The position numbers and the translations under genes are program-made. From positions 1-32,038 of the forward strand of contig JAAAOU010000113.1 of NCBI GenBank assembly GCA_009908745.1: a stretch of 32,038 bases of DNA, given 5' to 3'. Below are positions 1 through 9,584 of the stretch, piece after piece (position 1 is the stretch's first letter; every line of letters starts with the position of its first letter). The notes beneath the pieces are model-generated. The model ran no database searches, was not told the DNA's origin, and saw nothing but the letters and a program-made list of their open reading frames with translations. The stretch comes from Bacteroidota bacterium (GTDB taxonomy: Bacteria > Bacteroidota > Bacteroidia > Chitinophagales > Saprospiraceae).

Positions 1-2
1 CC

Positions 3-2297
3 ACGGCGGACTATGTCTGTGACGTGACGCCGGACACGGTGCGGGTAGAGGTGCAGGATAGCTTTGACATAGACGTCACGGCCAGCGCGGACACGGTCTG
101 CGTGGGCGAGAGCGCTACGCTGACGGCCAATATTACCCCTGCGGATGTCAGCGCGGATATCACCTGGACGCAAGGCGGCAGCGTAGTGGGCACGGGCGAC
201 AGCCTGGTAGTAAGCCCGTCATCCCCCGGCAGCTACACCTACGTAGCCACGGGCAGTAACGCCTGCGGCACGGCGGCCGACTCGGTGACGATACGGGTAC
301 TGGGTGAAATACAGGTAGACGCGCAGCCCGACACCACAGTATGCTTGGGCGAAACTGCTATGCTTACTGCAATGGTCACGCCAGCTGGTGGAGCCAGCAG
401 TATTGAGTGGACCCTGGACGGAGACGTCGTTGGTAACGGCGGCACGCTATTGGTAAGCGCAGACACACCAGGTAGTTATGTATACGTAGCAACGGCTTCA
501 GGCCCTTGTAATGTTGCTAGCGACTCGGTGATTGTTCAGGTATTAGGTTCTATTCAGCTATTGGTACCGCAGGACACGAGCATTTGTGCAGGAGACAACA
601 CGACGCTTACCGCGCAGGTCATTCCGAGTGACGCGGATGCAACCATTGTTTGGACGCTGGAGGGCGATGTCGTTGGCAATACGAACGAGCTTGTAGTGAG
701 CCAAGACAGCGCCGGAAGTTATATCTACGTAGCAACGGCTACCGGGCTGTGCAATGAAGTCAGTGATTCCGTTACGGTTACCGTAATAGATAGTCTGCAA
801 ATCGATGCCCGGCCCGATTCCACTATTCTGCTCTGCGCGCCGGTACAAGAAGAAGTTTGCCTTAGTGCCACAGCTGACGGGATGGAGGATGACTTAGTTT
901 GGGTAGACGCTGATGGCAATATCCTTGATACAGGGGCGGAGCTGTGCGTCTTACCGCCAATTGGCGAAAGCCTGTATATTGCCACCTTGCCAGATCACAA
1001 TTGTGCTGTAGCGGATACTGTACGCATACTGGTAGATACCATACCTCCGCCACCTCCAATATTTGCAGACAGCACAAAGGTCTGTCTGGGCGATACCGCC
1101 GTGGTGGATGTTGAAGAGGGCTATATTTATCCCTTCGTCTGGCTTGACGAAGATGGAGCAGTCATCGCGGAGAACGAACCTCTATCCGTTGCTCCTGATA
1201 CTACAGGCAACTTTGAATATATCATCAGAGCTAGCAACGGCTGCGGCACCGTACAGGATACGGCGGTAGTTACGGTGGTTGACAGCAGTGCTGTAGAAAT
1301 TGTGGGTGGTTCTATGACCTTCTGTACCGTTGATACGGCTGTTTTGACGGCTAATTGGACCTTCCCAGAATGCGTAGTATGGACCGATATTGAAGGGACC
1401 CCCTTGGATACGGGAGCGCAAATTGTCATTCTGCCTACTGTAGGAACCGATACCATTATTGCGCAGTTGCCAGGGTTAGACTGTGTGGTGCCCGATACAG
1501 TCACCATCAGTTTCCTGCCACCGCCTTCGGTAGATATTACGCTGACCGATGACGTGATTTGTGAGGGAGATACGGCGGTATTGACCGCGGAGGTATTGCC
1601 ACCGAGCAGCACCAATTTCGTGAGTTGGTACGATGCCGATTTCAACTTCCTGACAGACGGTACTACGCTTGAGGTAAGCCCGGAAGCAGGGGAGTACACC
1701 TACATCGCCGTCGCCGAAAACGCCTGTGGTATGGACACGGCTTTTGCAGATTTACAGGTGGAACGACTGGACCTTGAGCTTATCGTCACCAATGATACGA
1801 TCTGCCCGGACGAATCCGCTACGCTGGAAGTGGCCGGTTGCGAAGATTGCACGTATGTGTGGACGCCGGAAGACGGCTTGTCGGCCCCAGATTCTGCTAT
1901 CACCGTGGCTGAGCCTACCGGTACAACAACCTACACGGTGGAAGTCTCGGGCCAGGCTTGTGTAGAGGAACTGGCTGCCACCATTACTGTGATTGACTGC
2001 CCGGAGTGTATGGAAATGGTCTTTGTGGCCGATGCCTTTACGCCAAACGGGGACGGCAATAACGACTCTGTTTGCCTGCGCAGTAACTTCTTAGAAGATT
2101 TCGAAGAAGTCGAGTTTATGATCTACAACCGTTGGGGCGAGGAACTATTTCGCTCTACGGACATCAAGAATATGTGCTGGGATGGCAAACACCGAAACAA
2201 GCAGTTGCCACCCGATGTCTACGGTTACTTCCTGCGGGTGAAATGCCCTGGCAGGGACGCTGTAGAGCTGAAAGGCAATATTACGCTGTTGCGATAA
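3..2297 (+). CDS. Multi-Ig-like repeat surface protein with C-terminal gliding-motility-associated (CHU_C / T9SS type B sorting) domain; 5' end truncated by the window
   Basis: Frame is open to the left edge upstream of the listed ORF. About eight ~80-aa repeats with paired Cys (DTVCVGESATLTA...GSYTYVAT..NACG..ADSVT). C-terminus AFTPNGDGNNDSVCLRS...YNRWGEELFRS...WDGK...PPDVYGYFLRVKC...ELKGNITLLR is the CHU_C signature. Confidence 0.9.
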   Translation, partial: TADYVCDVTPDTVRVEVQDSFDIDVTASADTVCVGESATLTANITPADVSADITWTQGGSVVGTGDSLVVSPSSPGSYTYVATGSNACGTAADSVTIRVLGEIQVDAQPDTTVCLGETAMLTAMVTPAGGASSIEWTLDGDVVGNGGTLLVSADTPGSYVYVATASGPCNVASDSVIVQVLGSIQLLVPQDTSICAGDNTTLTAQVIPSDADATIVWTLEGDVVGNTNELVVSQDSAGSYIYVATATGLCNEVSDSVTVTVIDSLQIDARPDSTILLCAPVQEEVCLSATADGMEDDLVWVDADGNILDTGAELCVLPPIGESLYIATLPDHNCAVADTVRILVDTIPPPPPIFADSTKVCLGDTAVVDVEEGYIYPFVWLDEDGAVIAENEPLSVAPDTTGNFEYIIRASNGCGTVQDTAVVTVVDSSAVEIVGGSMTFCTVDTAVLTANWTFPECVVWTDIEGTPLDTGAQIVILPTVGTDTIIAQLPGLDCVVPDTVTISFLPPPSVDITLTDDVICEGDTAVLTAEVLPPSSTNFVSWYDADFNFLTDGTTLEVSPEAGEYTYIAVAENACGMDTAFADLQVERLDLELIVTNDTICPDESATLEVAGCEDCTYVWTPEDGLSAPDSAITVAEPTGTTTYTVEVSGQACVEELAATITVIDCPECMEMVFVADAFTPNGDGNNDSVCLRSNFLEDFEEVEFMIYNRWGEELFRSTDIKNMCWDGKHRNKQLPPDVYGYFLRVKCPGRDAVELKGNITLLR

Positions 2298-2318
2298 GCG
2301 ATAGCACTGGAAGACGAG

Positions 2319-2357
2319 GCAGCCAGTTGTTCTCCCGAGCAACTGGCTGCTTTGTTT
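2319..2357 (+). terminator. Rho-independent terminator after the CHU_C protein
   Basis: Perfect 11-bp stem GCAGCCAGTTG (2319-2329) / CAACTGGCTGC (2340-2350), 10-nt loop, then TTTGTTTT. Confidence 0.8.
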
Positions 2358-3571
2358 TAAGACTTGAGCTTGGTATTGACCTGTACTGGGGCATGCATGG
2401 TTCTGTGCACGGGGCATTTGTTGGCGATTTCGAGCAGTTTTGCCCGCTGTTTTTCATCCAAGTCGCCTTGTAACTCGACTACGCGGTCGAAGTGGTCGAT
2501 CTTGCTATTGGGGTTTTCTAGGTCCTCACAGTCTGTAGCGTGGTCTTTGTAGTGGGAGAGGTGTACAGTTACGTTTTCCAGGGGCCACTTCTTGCGCTTA
2601 GCATACATTTGCAACGTCATAGCGGTACAGGTACCCAGCCCGGCGGTTACCAACTCGTAGGGAGACGGGCCGAAGTCATTGCCGCCCACAGATGGCGGTT
2701 CGTCGGCGGTGAGGCTATGTTGGCGGACGGTGACCTCGGTAGTGAAAATATCCTCATCGCTGAGCCGTACGGCCACATCTTTATCCGAGCGCAGCGGGCG
2801 GTCTTCCTCAGTATCTAAATAGCGTTGCACCCAGCTGCCAATCATTTCCCCGGCGTAGCGGGAGTCTGCCTTAGCCGACAGCAAGTGGTCGGCCCCGTCC
2901 AAGGAGATATAGCTCTTGGGGTGTTTGGCGGCGTGGTAGATGCGGGCGGCATTTTCAATTTCTACCGTAGCATCCTGCGGAGCGTGCATAATGAGCAACG
3001 CTCGGTTAAGGCGCTCGATTTTAGCCTCCAGTTTTTGGCTGCGGATATCCTCGAGGAATTGCCGTTTCACCGTAAAGGGGCGCCCGCCGATTTTCACCGT
3101 TGCCTTTCCTTTTTCCTTGATCTCCTCTTCCCCTTCCGACAGCAAGTGTGTGACGTGAGTAGGAGAAAAGGGAGCGCCTATAGTGGCCACTGCTTTGACC
3201 GATGGCAGCTCGTGGGCGGCGCGGATAACGGCTGCCCCGCCCAAGGAATGGCCGATCAAGACGGCTGGCGCCTGATACTGCTCCTTCAGAAACTGGGCGG
3301 CGGCCACGAGGTCTTCCACATTGGAGGAGAAGTTGGTGTCTTCGAAATCGCCTTCGCTTTCCCCGAGGCCCGTGAAATCGAAACGCAGGACCGCATATCC
3401 TTTTAGGGTGAGCCCCCGGCTGATGTTGCGCACAGCGGTCAGGTTTTTGTTGCAGGTAAAGCAATGCGCGAACAAAGCGTAATGGTCGGGGTATTGATGG
3501 GCGGGTAGTTCTAGCCGGGCGGCAAGGCGTTCGCCATCTGTATTTAAGAAAGTGACTTTTTCAGATCGCAT
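2357..3571 (-). CDS. Bifunctional alpha/beta hydrolase - OsmC family protein
   Basis: N-terminal alpha/beta hydrolase with nucleophile elbow GHSLGG and LRFDFTGLGESEG; C-terminal OsmC-like region (GGNDFGPSPYELVTAGLGTCTAMTLQMYAKRKKWPLENVTVHLSH...NKCPVHRTM). Start taken at internal ATG MRSEKV (3571) rather than 3652. Confidence 0.88.
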   Translation of the reverse strand: MRSEKVTFLNTDGERLAARLELPAHQYPDHYALFAHCFTCNKNLTAVRNISRGLTLKGYAVLRFDFTGLGESEGDFEDTNFSSNVEDLVAAAQFLKEQYQAPAVLIGHSLGGAAVIRAAHELPSVKAVATIGAPFSPTHVTHLLSEGEEEIKEKGKATVKIGGRPFTVKRQFLEDIRSQKLEAKIERLNRALLIMHAPQDATVEIENAARIYHAAKHPKSYISLDGADHLLSAKADSRYAGEMIGSWVQRYLDTEEDRPLRSDKDVAVRLSDEDIFTTEVTVRQHSLTADEPPSVGGNDFGPSPYELVTAGLGTCTAMTLQMYAKRKKWPLENVTVHLSHYKDHATDCEDLENPNSKIDHFDRVVELQGDLDEKQRAKLLEIANKCPVHRTMHAPVQVNTKLKS

Positions 3572-3744
3572 GTAAAGATGTTTTAGCACAAAACTAACAA
3601 AAGCGGGAAGCAGGTCCATATGAAAATACCCGTAGTGTAGTGGCGGCAACACTTGGCAACTGTTATGATTTCGTTAGGGGTACAGCACAGGCAGCCGTTG
3701 TGGCGCTATAATCACTACCTTTAGCGTTTCTAATCGCAAACAGC

Positions 3745-5040
3745 ATGCAGCCAGGTAACGGCAGAAAAATCGGTTGGGTGAGCGCCGCTGCAGTGGTAGT
3801 GGCCAATATGATTGGCACGGGCGTATTCACCAGCCTGGGGCTACAACTGGATAAGTTGGACAACGTCTGGTCCGTGCTGTTGCTGTGGCTGATTGGCGGT
3901 GCTATTGCGCTTATGGGGGCGTTCAGCTACGCGGAGTTGGGCACGCGGCTGCCACGCTCCGGTGGCGAGTATTACTTCCTGTCCCGGATTTACCACCCTT
4001 TCATTGGTTATTTGGCCGGCTGGGTATCGCTGACGGTAGGCTTTGCTGCTTCGGTAGCGCTGGCTGCCCTAGCGATGGGCGACTACGCTGCACACTTTCT
4101 GCCCATTGGTACCAAGGAGCTGGCGTTGTCGGCCATTGTGCTCATCTCTTTGGTGCACTCCATCAGCATCCGGCAAAGCAGTGCCTTCCAAAATATTTTC
4201 ACCCTACTGAAGCTGCTGCTTATCCTGTTCTTCATTGCCGCTTGCTTTTACCATCCCGCCCCGCCGGATACCGCACTGTCGGCTCGTCGGGTCAGCATAG
4301 ACGTCAGTCACCCGGCTTTTATGGTGGGGATGGTGTATGTGGCCTATGCGTTTTCCGGTTGGAACGCAGCGGCTTACATCGTGGAGGAGATCCGGGAGCC
4401 TCAGCGCAATTTGCCGAAAGCATTGATCGGGGGGGCACTGGTCGTCAGTACGCTGTATGTGCTGTTGCAAATGGGGTTTCTCCACCAAGCCTCGGTCCAC
4501 CAACTGGAAGGGCGGGTTGATGTCGGCCAAGTGGTGGCGGAGTTGCTGTTTGGCCCAGTAGGGGGGCAGCTGATTTCGCTTTTTATCGCTTTGTTCCTCG
4601 TCTCCAGCATCAGCGCCAGTGTTTGGGTGGGGCCGCGGGTGGTGCGGGCCATGGCGGATGATTACTCCATTTGGCACTTTCTGGCCAAGGACAACGCCAA
4701 GGGGATACCGGTGCGTGCCGTTTGGATGCAAGCGGCAATCAGCATCTTTATGGTGCTGGGCAGCCATTTTGATCAGGTGTTTTTGTACAGCGGGTTCGTG
4801 CTGCATGTGTTTACGACGCTGGCCGTAGCGGGTGTGGTTTTGCTGCGGCTAAAAGAGGGGCGCAAAGGCTACGCTAGCCCCGGATACCCTTGGGTACAAA
4901 TTGTTTTTCTCATCGTCAGTATATGGATGCTGGCCGTGCTGGTTTACGACCGGCCGGTGGAAAGCCTAATGGGGGTAGCCAACTTGGCGGTCGGTGCAGT
5001 GTCTTACTGGTGGAGCAAACAATTTGGGAAGCAGCACTAA
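3745..5040 (+). CDS. APC-superfamily amino acid permease
   Basis: IGWVSAAAVVVANMIGTGVFTSLG, SYAELGTRLPRSGGEYYFLSRIYHPFIGYLAGW; about 12 hydrophobic segments. Confidence 0.9.
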   Translation: MQPGNGRKIGWVSAAAVVVANMIGTGVFTSLGLQLDKLDNVWSVLLLWLIGGAIALMGAFSYAELGTRLPRSGGEYYFLSRIYHPFIGYLAGWVSLTVGFAASVALAALAMGDYAAHFLPIGTKELALSAIVLISLVHSISIRQSSAFQNIFTLLKLLLILFFIAACFYHPAPPDTALSARRVSIDVSHPAFMVGMVYVAYAFSGWNAAAYIVEEIREPQRNLPKALIGGALVVSTLYVLLQMGFLHQASVHQLEGRVDVGQVVAELLFGPVGGQLISLFIALFLVSSISASVWVGPRVVRAMADDYSIWHFLAKDNAKGIPVRAVWMQAAISIFMVLGSHFDQVFLYSGFVLHVFTTLAVAGVVLLRLKEGRKGYASPGYPWVQIVFLIVSIWMLAVLVYDRPVESLMGVANLAVGAVSYWWSKQFGKQH

Positions 5041-6869
5041 GCAAAATCCTGTAATTCGACAAGTTTTTGGTATTCGCCAGACAGGCTCAGTAAGCTCTGG
5101 TGCGTGCCCCGTTCCACGATGTGGCCATCCCGCATCACCACAATTTCGTCGGCGTGCTGTATGGTAGAAAGGCGGTGGGCAATGACGATGGAGGTGCGGT
5201 TTTTCATCAATTCGATCAACGCCCGCTGCACAAGCTTTTCTGATTCAGAGTCCAAAGCAGACGTTGCTTCGTCAAGTATGAGAATGGGCGGGTTTTGCAA
5301 AATAGCCCGGGCAATCGTCAAGCGCTGGCGCTGCCCGCCGCTAAGCTTGTTGCCACGGTCCCCAATATTGGTTTGGTAACCGTGCTCCGTTTGGGCGATA
5401 AACGCGTGGGCGTGGGCAATTTTGGCGGCCGCCACCACATCCGCTTCTGTCACCCCTTCCATACCGAAGACGATGTTGTTGTAGATGGTGTCGTTGAAGA
5501 GGATAGCCTCTTGGGAAACAATACCCATCTGCGCCCGGAGCGCCTTGATCTGGTAGTCTTGTATATTGCGGCCATCGAGGAGGATTGCCCCCTGTTCCAC
5601 TTCGTAAAAGCGGGGCAAGAGGTCCACCAAGGTTGATTTTCCTGCCCCGGAAGCCCCGACGAGGGCCACCACTTTCCCCTTGGGGATACGCAGTTGGATA
5701 TCGTGCAGCACGGGCGCTTCCTGAGGGCGGTAGGCGAAGGTGACGTTGCGGTACTCAATCTCCTGCTCGAATGCCGGCAAGGGCAGCGCATCGGGCTTGT
5801 CTTGGATGGCCACGGGGGCGTCTAAGACTTTCTCCACCCGCTGCATGGCCCCCACGCCCTTTTGGATGTTGTAGACCGACTTCGCGAGCTTTTTGGCCGG
5901 GTCGATGACGTTGTAGAAGGCGAAAATGAAAGTGAGAAAGGTCTCGGCCTCCATCGTACCTGAAAAGACTTGGCGCGAGCCGTACCAAAGCAGGACCGAC
6001 ACCGTAGCGATGCCCAAAAATTCCGATAGGGGAGAAGACAAGTCGCGCCGCCACAGCAAACGGGTGAGGGCATAGCGGTATCCGTTGTTTTCGCGGGCGA
6101 ATTTATCGCGCTGGTAGTGTTCTGCGTTGAACCCTTTTATAATGCGCAGGCCGCCGAGTGCTTCTTCCACTATGGCAACCAAATTGCCCATCCGGTCTTG
6201 CACCGCCGAGGACTTCTTTTTCAAGCTCCGCCCGATACCGCCTATGACCACGCCGGTGAAGATCATCAGCAAGAATACAAAGCCGGTAAGCCCAGGGCTG
6301 ACGTAGATCATGAAGCCCAGCGCGCCGGCGATGATCAGGGGCTCGCGGAAGACCGCTTCTAGCACATTGAGGATACTCCACTCTACCTCCTGCACATCCG
6401 AGGTGAGGCGGGACATGAGGTCGCCCTTGCGCTCCTCGCTGAAGTAGGACAGGGGCAGCACTAGGATTTTCTCGAATAGCTGCGCCCGGATGTCCCGGAT
6501 GATACCGTTACGCACCGGGGCCATAAAGAAAAGCGAAAGGTAGCGGAAGAGGTTTTTCAGCAAAAAGACGCTTAGGATGGCTATGCATACAAAGACTAAT
6601 GCGGCCTCTTTACCCTGCTCTAGGATGAGTTGGCTGATGTGATAGTTGAAGAGCTGGGTGAGGCTTTCGACATCCCATTGTACGGCGGGGCGCTCCAAAA
6701 CGGGTTCGCGGCGGTCAAACAAGATTTCTAAAAACGGGACCAACAAAGGGATGCTCAGGGCAGTGAACAGCGCCGTTAGTACGTTGCTAATGACATTGAG
6801 CGCTACATTGGTTTTGTAGTTGCGCAAATAGCCCATCAGCCGCCAAAACCCACTACGTCCTTTGCTCAT
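5037..6869 (-). CDS. ABC transporter, fused permease/ATPase (MsbA-like exporter)
   Basis: Six-TM N-terminal domain; Walker A GASGAGKST, signature LSGGQRQR, Walker B ILILDEATSALD, switch IVIAHRLSTI. Confidence 0.93.
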   Translation of the reverse strand: MSKGRSGFWRLMGYLRNYKTNVALNVISNVLTALFTALSIPLLVPFLEILFDRREPVLERPAVQWDVESLTQLFNYHISQLILEQGKEAALVFVCIAILSVFLLKNLFRYLSLFFMAPVRNGIIRDIRAQLFEKILVLPLSYFSEERKGDLMSRLTSDVQEVEWSILNVLEAVFREPLIIAGALGFMIYVSPGLTGFVFLLMIFTGVVIGGIGRSLKKKSSAVQDRMGNLVAIVEEALGGLRIIKGFNAEHYQRDKFARENNGYRYALTRLLWRRDLSSPLSEFLGIATVSVLLWYGSRQVFSGTMEAETFLTFIFAFYNVIDPAKKLAKSVYNIQKGVGAMQRVEKVLDAPVAIQDKPDALPLPAFEQEIEYRNVTFAYRPQEAPVLHDIQLRIPKGKVVALVGASGAGKSTLVDLLPRFYEVEQGAILLDGRNIQDYQIKALRAQMGIVSQEAILFNDTIYNNIVFGMEGVTEADVVAAAKIAHAHAFIAQTEHGYQTNIGDRGNKLSGGQRQRLTIARAILQNPPILILDEATSALDSESEKLVQRALIELMKNRTSIVIAHRLSTIQHADEIVVMRDGHIVERGTHQSLLSLSGEYQKLVELQDFA

Positions 6870-6894
6870 GTTGATTGTCTGTCAGGTTCTCCAC

Positions 6895-7542
6895 TTACTT
6901 CGGCTCGACTTCCAAGCGGTAGGAGGTTTCTCCCATTTTCAGTTTGTACGTCAGCGTGTTGCTGTCGGTACTGGCCCGCCCATTTTCATAAACGGGAAAC
7001 CGGCGGACTAGCGCGGTCTCTTGCAATTCGAAGACATCGCCTCCTTGGTACGTCTTGGAACGCAGGTTCTGCACTGCTTCATCCGCTACGTAAACCTCGC
7101 CGTAGGAGCGGTTGCGGTAGGAAGCATACGCGTAAACCTCCCCTTGGGCGGGTTCCGTTGTCGTCCGTGTAAAGATATAAACCTCGGGGTAGCCGTCTTG
7201 GTTGAGGTCGGCAAGCTCCGCCCGGAAGACTTGTTGGGGGCCGAGGTCTTTAGTGAAAGACGGGTTGCGGGCGGACAGGCCCTCAGATTGGATGGTAAAC
7301 GTGTTTTTTGTAGCGGAATTGGGCGAAGTAATGGTAAAGCGGATGCCCTCTTCGGACAGCTCTTGTTCAAAAGGGCCCTTCGAGCGTACCGCTTTACGGG
7401 GGGCAGCGAGCTCCATCTGCGGGGCTGCCGTATCGGCTTGCGGCTCCTTGTCTGCCACTTGGGAGGAGGAGCTGCGGTCCCCGCCGGAGCAGGCAAAACC
7501 GAATAGCAATACGCCCGCTAGCAGCATACGGTATAGCATCAT
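6895..7542 (-). CDS. Lipoprotein, possibly PliI-family (I-type lysozyme inhibitor-like)
   Basis: Signal with lipobox LLFGFAC-SGG; conserved-looking core TITSPNSATKNTFTIQSEGLSARN...ELADLNQDGYPEVYIFTRT...GEVYAYASYRNRSYGEVY. Start placed at MMLYRMLL, just after the accC stop. Family assignment is from memory and moderate. Confidence 0.6.
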   Translation of the reverse strand: MMLYRMLLAGVLLFGFACSGGDRSSSSQVADKEPQADTAAPQMELAAPRKAVRSKGPFEQELSEEGIRFTITSPNSATKNTFTIQSEGLSARNPSFTKDLGPQQVFRAELADLNQDGYPEVYIFTRTTTEPAQGEVYAYASYRNRSYGEVYVADEAVQNLRSKTYQGGDVFELQETALVRRFPVYENGRASTDSNTLTYKLKMGETSYRLEVEPK

Positions 7543-7543
7543 C

Positions 7544-8896
7544 TTACTTTTTAGGTTCGGCCGTGAGGTCAAAGTCATTCAAAAAGCCCGTGTGGAAGTT
7601 CCCGGCGCGGAAATGCTCGTTCTTCATCAGCCGCTGGTGGAAAGGCACCGTGGTTTTTACACCTTCTATGATGAATTCATCCAGCGCGCGTTCCATTTTC
7701 TTGATGCACTCTTCGCGGGTAGGGGCGCGGCAGATGAGCTTGGCCACCATAGAGTCGTAGTAGGGCGGGATATTGTAGCCCGCATACACATGCGTGTCTA
7801 CCCGTACGCCATGCCCTTTAGAGCTGTGGAACGAGCTGATTTTGCCCGGGCTGGGGCGAAAGTCGTTGAAGGGGTCCTCCGCATTGATCCGGCACTCGAT
7901 GGCGTGGGCATTGGGGTAGTAATTGCCGCCGGTGATGAGTTCGCCCGCCGCGATTTTGATTTGTTCCTTGATGAGGTCGTGGTCGATCACTTCTTCGGTG
8001 ACGGGGTGTTCGACCTGTATCCGCGTATTCATTTCCATGAAGTAGAAGTTGCGGTATTTGTCGACCAGAAACTCAACGGTCCCCACGCCTTCGTATTTGA
8101 TCGCTTCCCCGGCCTGCACGGCTGCTTTGCCCATTTCCTCGCGCAGTTCATCGGTCATGAAAGGAGAGGGGCACTCTTCCACCAGTTTTTGGTGGCGGCG
8201 CTGTATGGAGCAGTCGCGCTCAGACAGGTGCACGACTTTGCCTTTCTGGTCGCCGGCGATTTGGAACTCGATATGGCGGGGTTCCTCGATGAATTTTTCG
8301 ATGTAGATACCATCGTTGCCGAAAGCCGCTTTCGCTTCCTGCCGGGCGCGGTCCCAATTGGGCTCGAACTCCGCTTCTTCCCATACGATGCGCATGCCTT
8401 TGCCGCCGCCGCCGGCCGTTGCTTTGAGGATAATGGGGTAACCGATATCCTTCGCGATTTTCTTGCCTGATTTCAGGTCCTTTACCAAGCCGTCGGAGCC
8501 TGGGATGACGGGGACGCCCGCTTTGACCATCGTTTCTTTGGCCGTGATTTTATCACCCATTTTGCGGATTTGCTCCGGGGTGGGGCCGATGAATTTAATG
8601 CCGTACTCGGCACAAACTTCGGCAAAGTCGGCGTTTTCCGACAAGAAGCCATAGCCGGGGTGGATCGCATCGGCATTTGTGATTTCCACGGCGGCCATGA
8701 TGCGGGGCACACTCAGGTAGGATTCCGTAGATGAAGGAGGGCCAATGCAGACGGCTTCGTCGGCGAAGCGTACATGCAGGCTTTCCCGGTCGGCAGTAGA
8801 ATAGACCGCTACCGTCTGAATGCCCATCTCGCGGCAGGTGCGGATGATGCGCAGGGCGATTTCTCCCCGGTTCGCAATGAGTACTTTATGGAACAT
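7544..8896 (-). CDS. accC: Acetyl-CoA carboxylase biotin carboxylase subunit
   Basis: [69 protein letters not shown]. The listed ORF starts at 8908; MFHKV at 8896 is the likelier start. Confidence 0.96.
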   Translation of the reverse strand: MFHKVLIANRGEIALRIIRTCREMGIQTVAVYSTADRESLHVRFADEAVCIGPPSSTESYLSVPRIMAAVEITNADAIHPGYGFLSENADFAEVCAEYGIKFIGPTPEQIRKMGDKITAKETMVKAGVPVIPGSDGLVKDLKSGKKIAKDIGYPIILKATAGGGGKGMRIVWEEAEFEPNWDRARQEAKAAFGNDGIYIEKFIEEPRHIEFQIAGDQKGKVVHLSERDCSIQRRHQKLVEECPSPFMTDELREEMGKAAVQAGEAIKYEGVGTVEFLVDKYRNFYFMEMNTRIQVEHPVTEEVIDHDLIKEQIKIAAGELITGGNYYPNAHAIECRINAEDPFNDFRPSPGKISSFHSSKGHGVRVDTHVYAGYNIPPYYDSMVAKLICRAPTREECIKKMERALDEFIIEGVKTTVPFHQRLMKNEHFRAGNFHTGFLNDFDLTAEPKK

Positions 8897-8971
8897 ATGG
8901 ATATTCAATTGAGTAAACCCGGCTGTGAAGCAGTCAATAGCCGATTCCGGGCAGCGTTCACAAACAAGCTA

Positions 8972-8998
8972 CACCGCTGTGGTACAGCTACAGCGGTG
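8972..8998 (-). other. Intercistronic hairpin between accB and accC
   Basis: Perfect 9-bp inverted repeat CACCGCTGT (8972-8980) / ACAGCGGTG (8990-8998) with a 9-nt loop in the ~115-bp accB-accC gap. Confidence 0.6.
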
Positions 8999-9011
8999 AG
9001 CGTAATACAAC

Positions 9012-9578
9012 TTAGCCTTCTGGGTCGATTAGGAAAAGCACTTGGTCATACTCGACGGGCTGTGCGTCTTCGACCATGACTTTGACGACCTTTCCGGCTA
9101 GTTCTGACTCAATTTCGTTGAACAGCTTCATCGCTTCCACGATGCAGACAACCTGGCCGACCTCTATCGTGTCCCCCACTTTAGCATAAGGCGCTTTTTC
9201 GGGCGAGGAGGACCGGTAGAAGGTACCGACAATAGGGGAGCGGATTTCTAAGTATTTCGATTCTTCCTGCTTGTTGCCATCCGTTTTAGGGGGCTCCTGC
9301 GCGGGGGCTTCAGCCGCCGGTTTAGCGGGCGGAGGTGCTGGTGCCGGCTGAGGAGCAGGCGGGGAGTAAGGTTGCTGCACCGGCGGCATCTGAATGATTG
9401 GTGCCGTTTGCGGGGCGTTGGCAGCGGGCTGCTGTGGGGCGGCTTGCTGCTTTTGCTTCTGCTTTTGGTGCTTGTTGGTGCGGATGGACAGCTCGAACTC
9501 CCCATCCTTCATTTTAAATTCGGTCAGGTTGGACTTATTGATGAGCTTGACCAGCTCTTGTAGTTCTTTAAACGTCAT
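9012..9578 (-). CDS. accB: Acetyl-CoA carboxylase biotin carboxyl carrier protein
   Basis: MTFKELQELVKLINKSNLTEFKMKDGEFELSI; Pro/Ala/Gln-rich linker; biotinylation motif VEAMKLFNEIESE; C-terminal VLFLIDPEG. Confidence 0.95.
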   Translation of the reverse strand: MTFKELQELVKLINKSNLTEFKMKDGEFELSIRTNKHQKQKQKQQAAPQQPAANAPQTAPIIQMPPVQQPYSPPAPQPAPAPPPAKPAAEAPAQEPPKTDGNKQEESKYLEIRSPIVGTFYRSSSPEKAPYAKVGDTIEVGQVVCIVEAMKLFNEIESELAGKVVKVMVEDAQPVEYDQVLFLIDPEG

Positions 9579-9584
9579 AAGGGT

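Noticed and set aside
1127-1699. 190-aa minus-strand ORF
   Set aside because: Antisense to the Ig-repeat array; Thr/Ser/Val-rich complement of repeat coding sequence.
7202-8470. 422-aa plus-strand ORF
   Set aside because: Entirely antisense to accC and the lipoprotein; no recognisable family; typical shadow ORF of GC-rich coding sequence.
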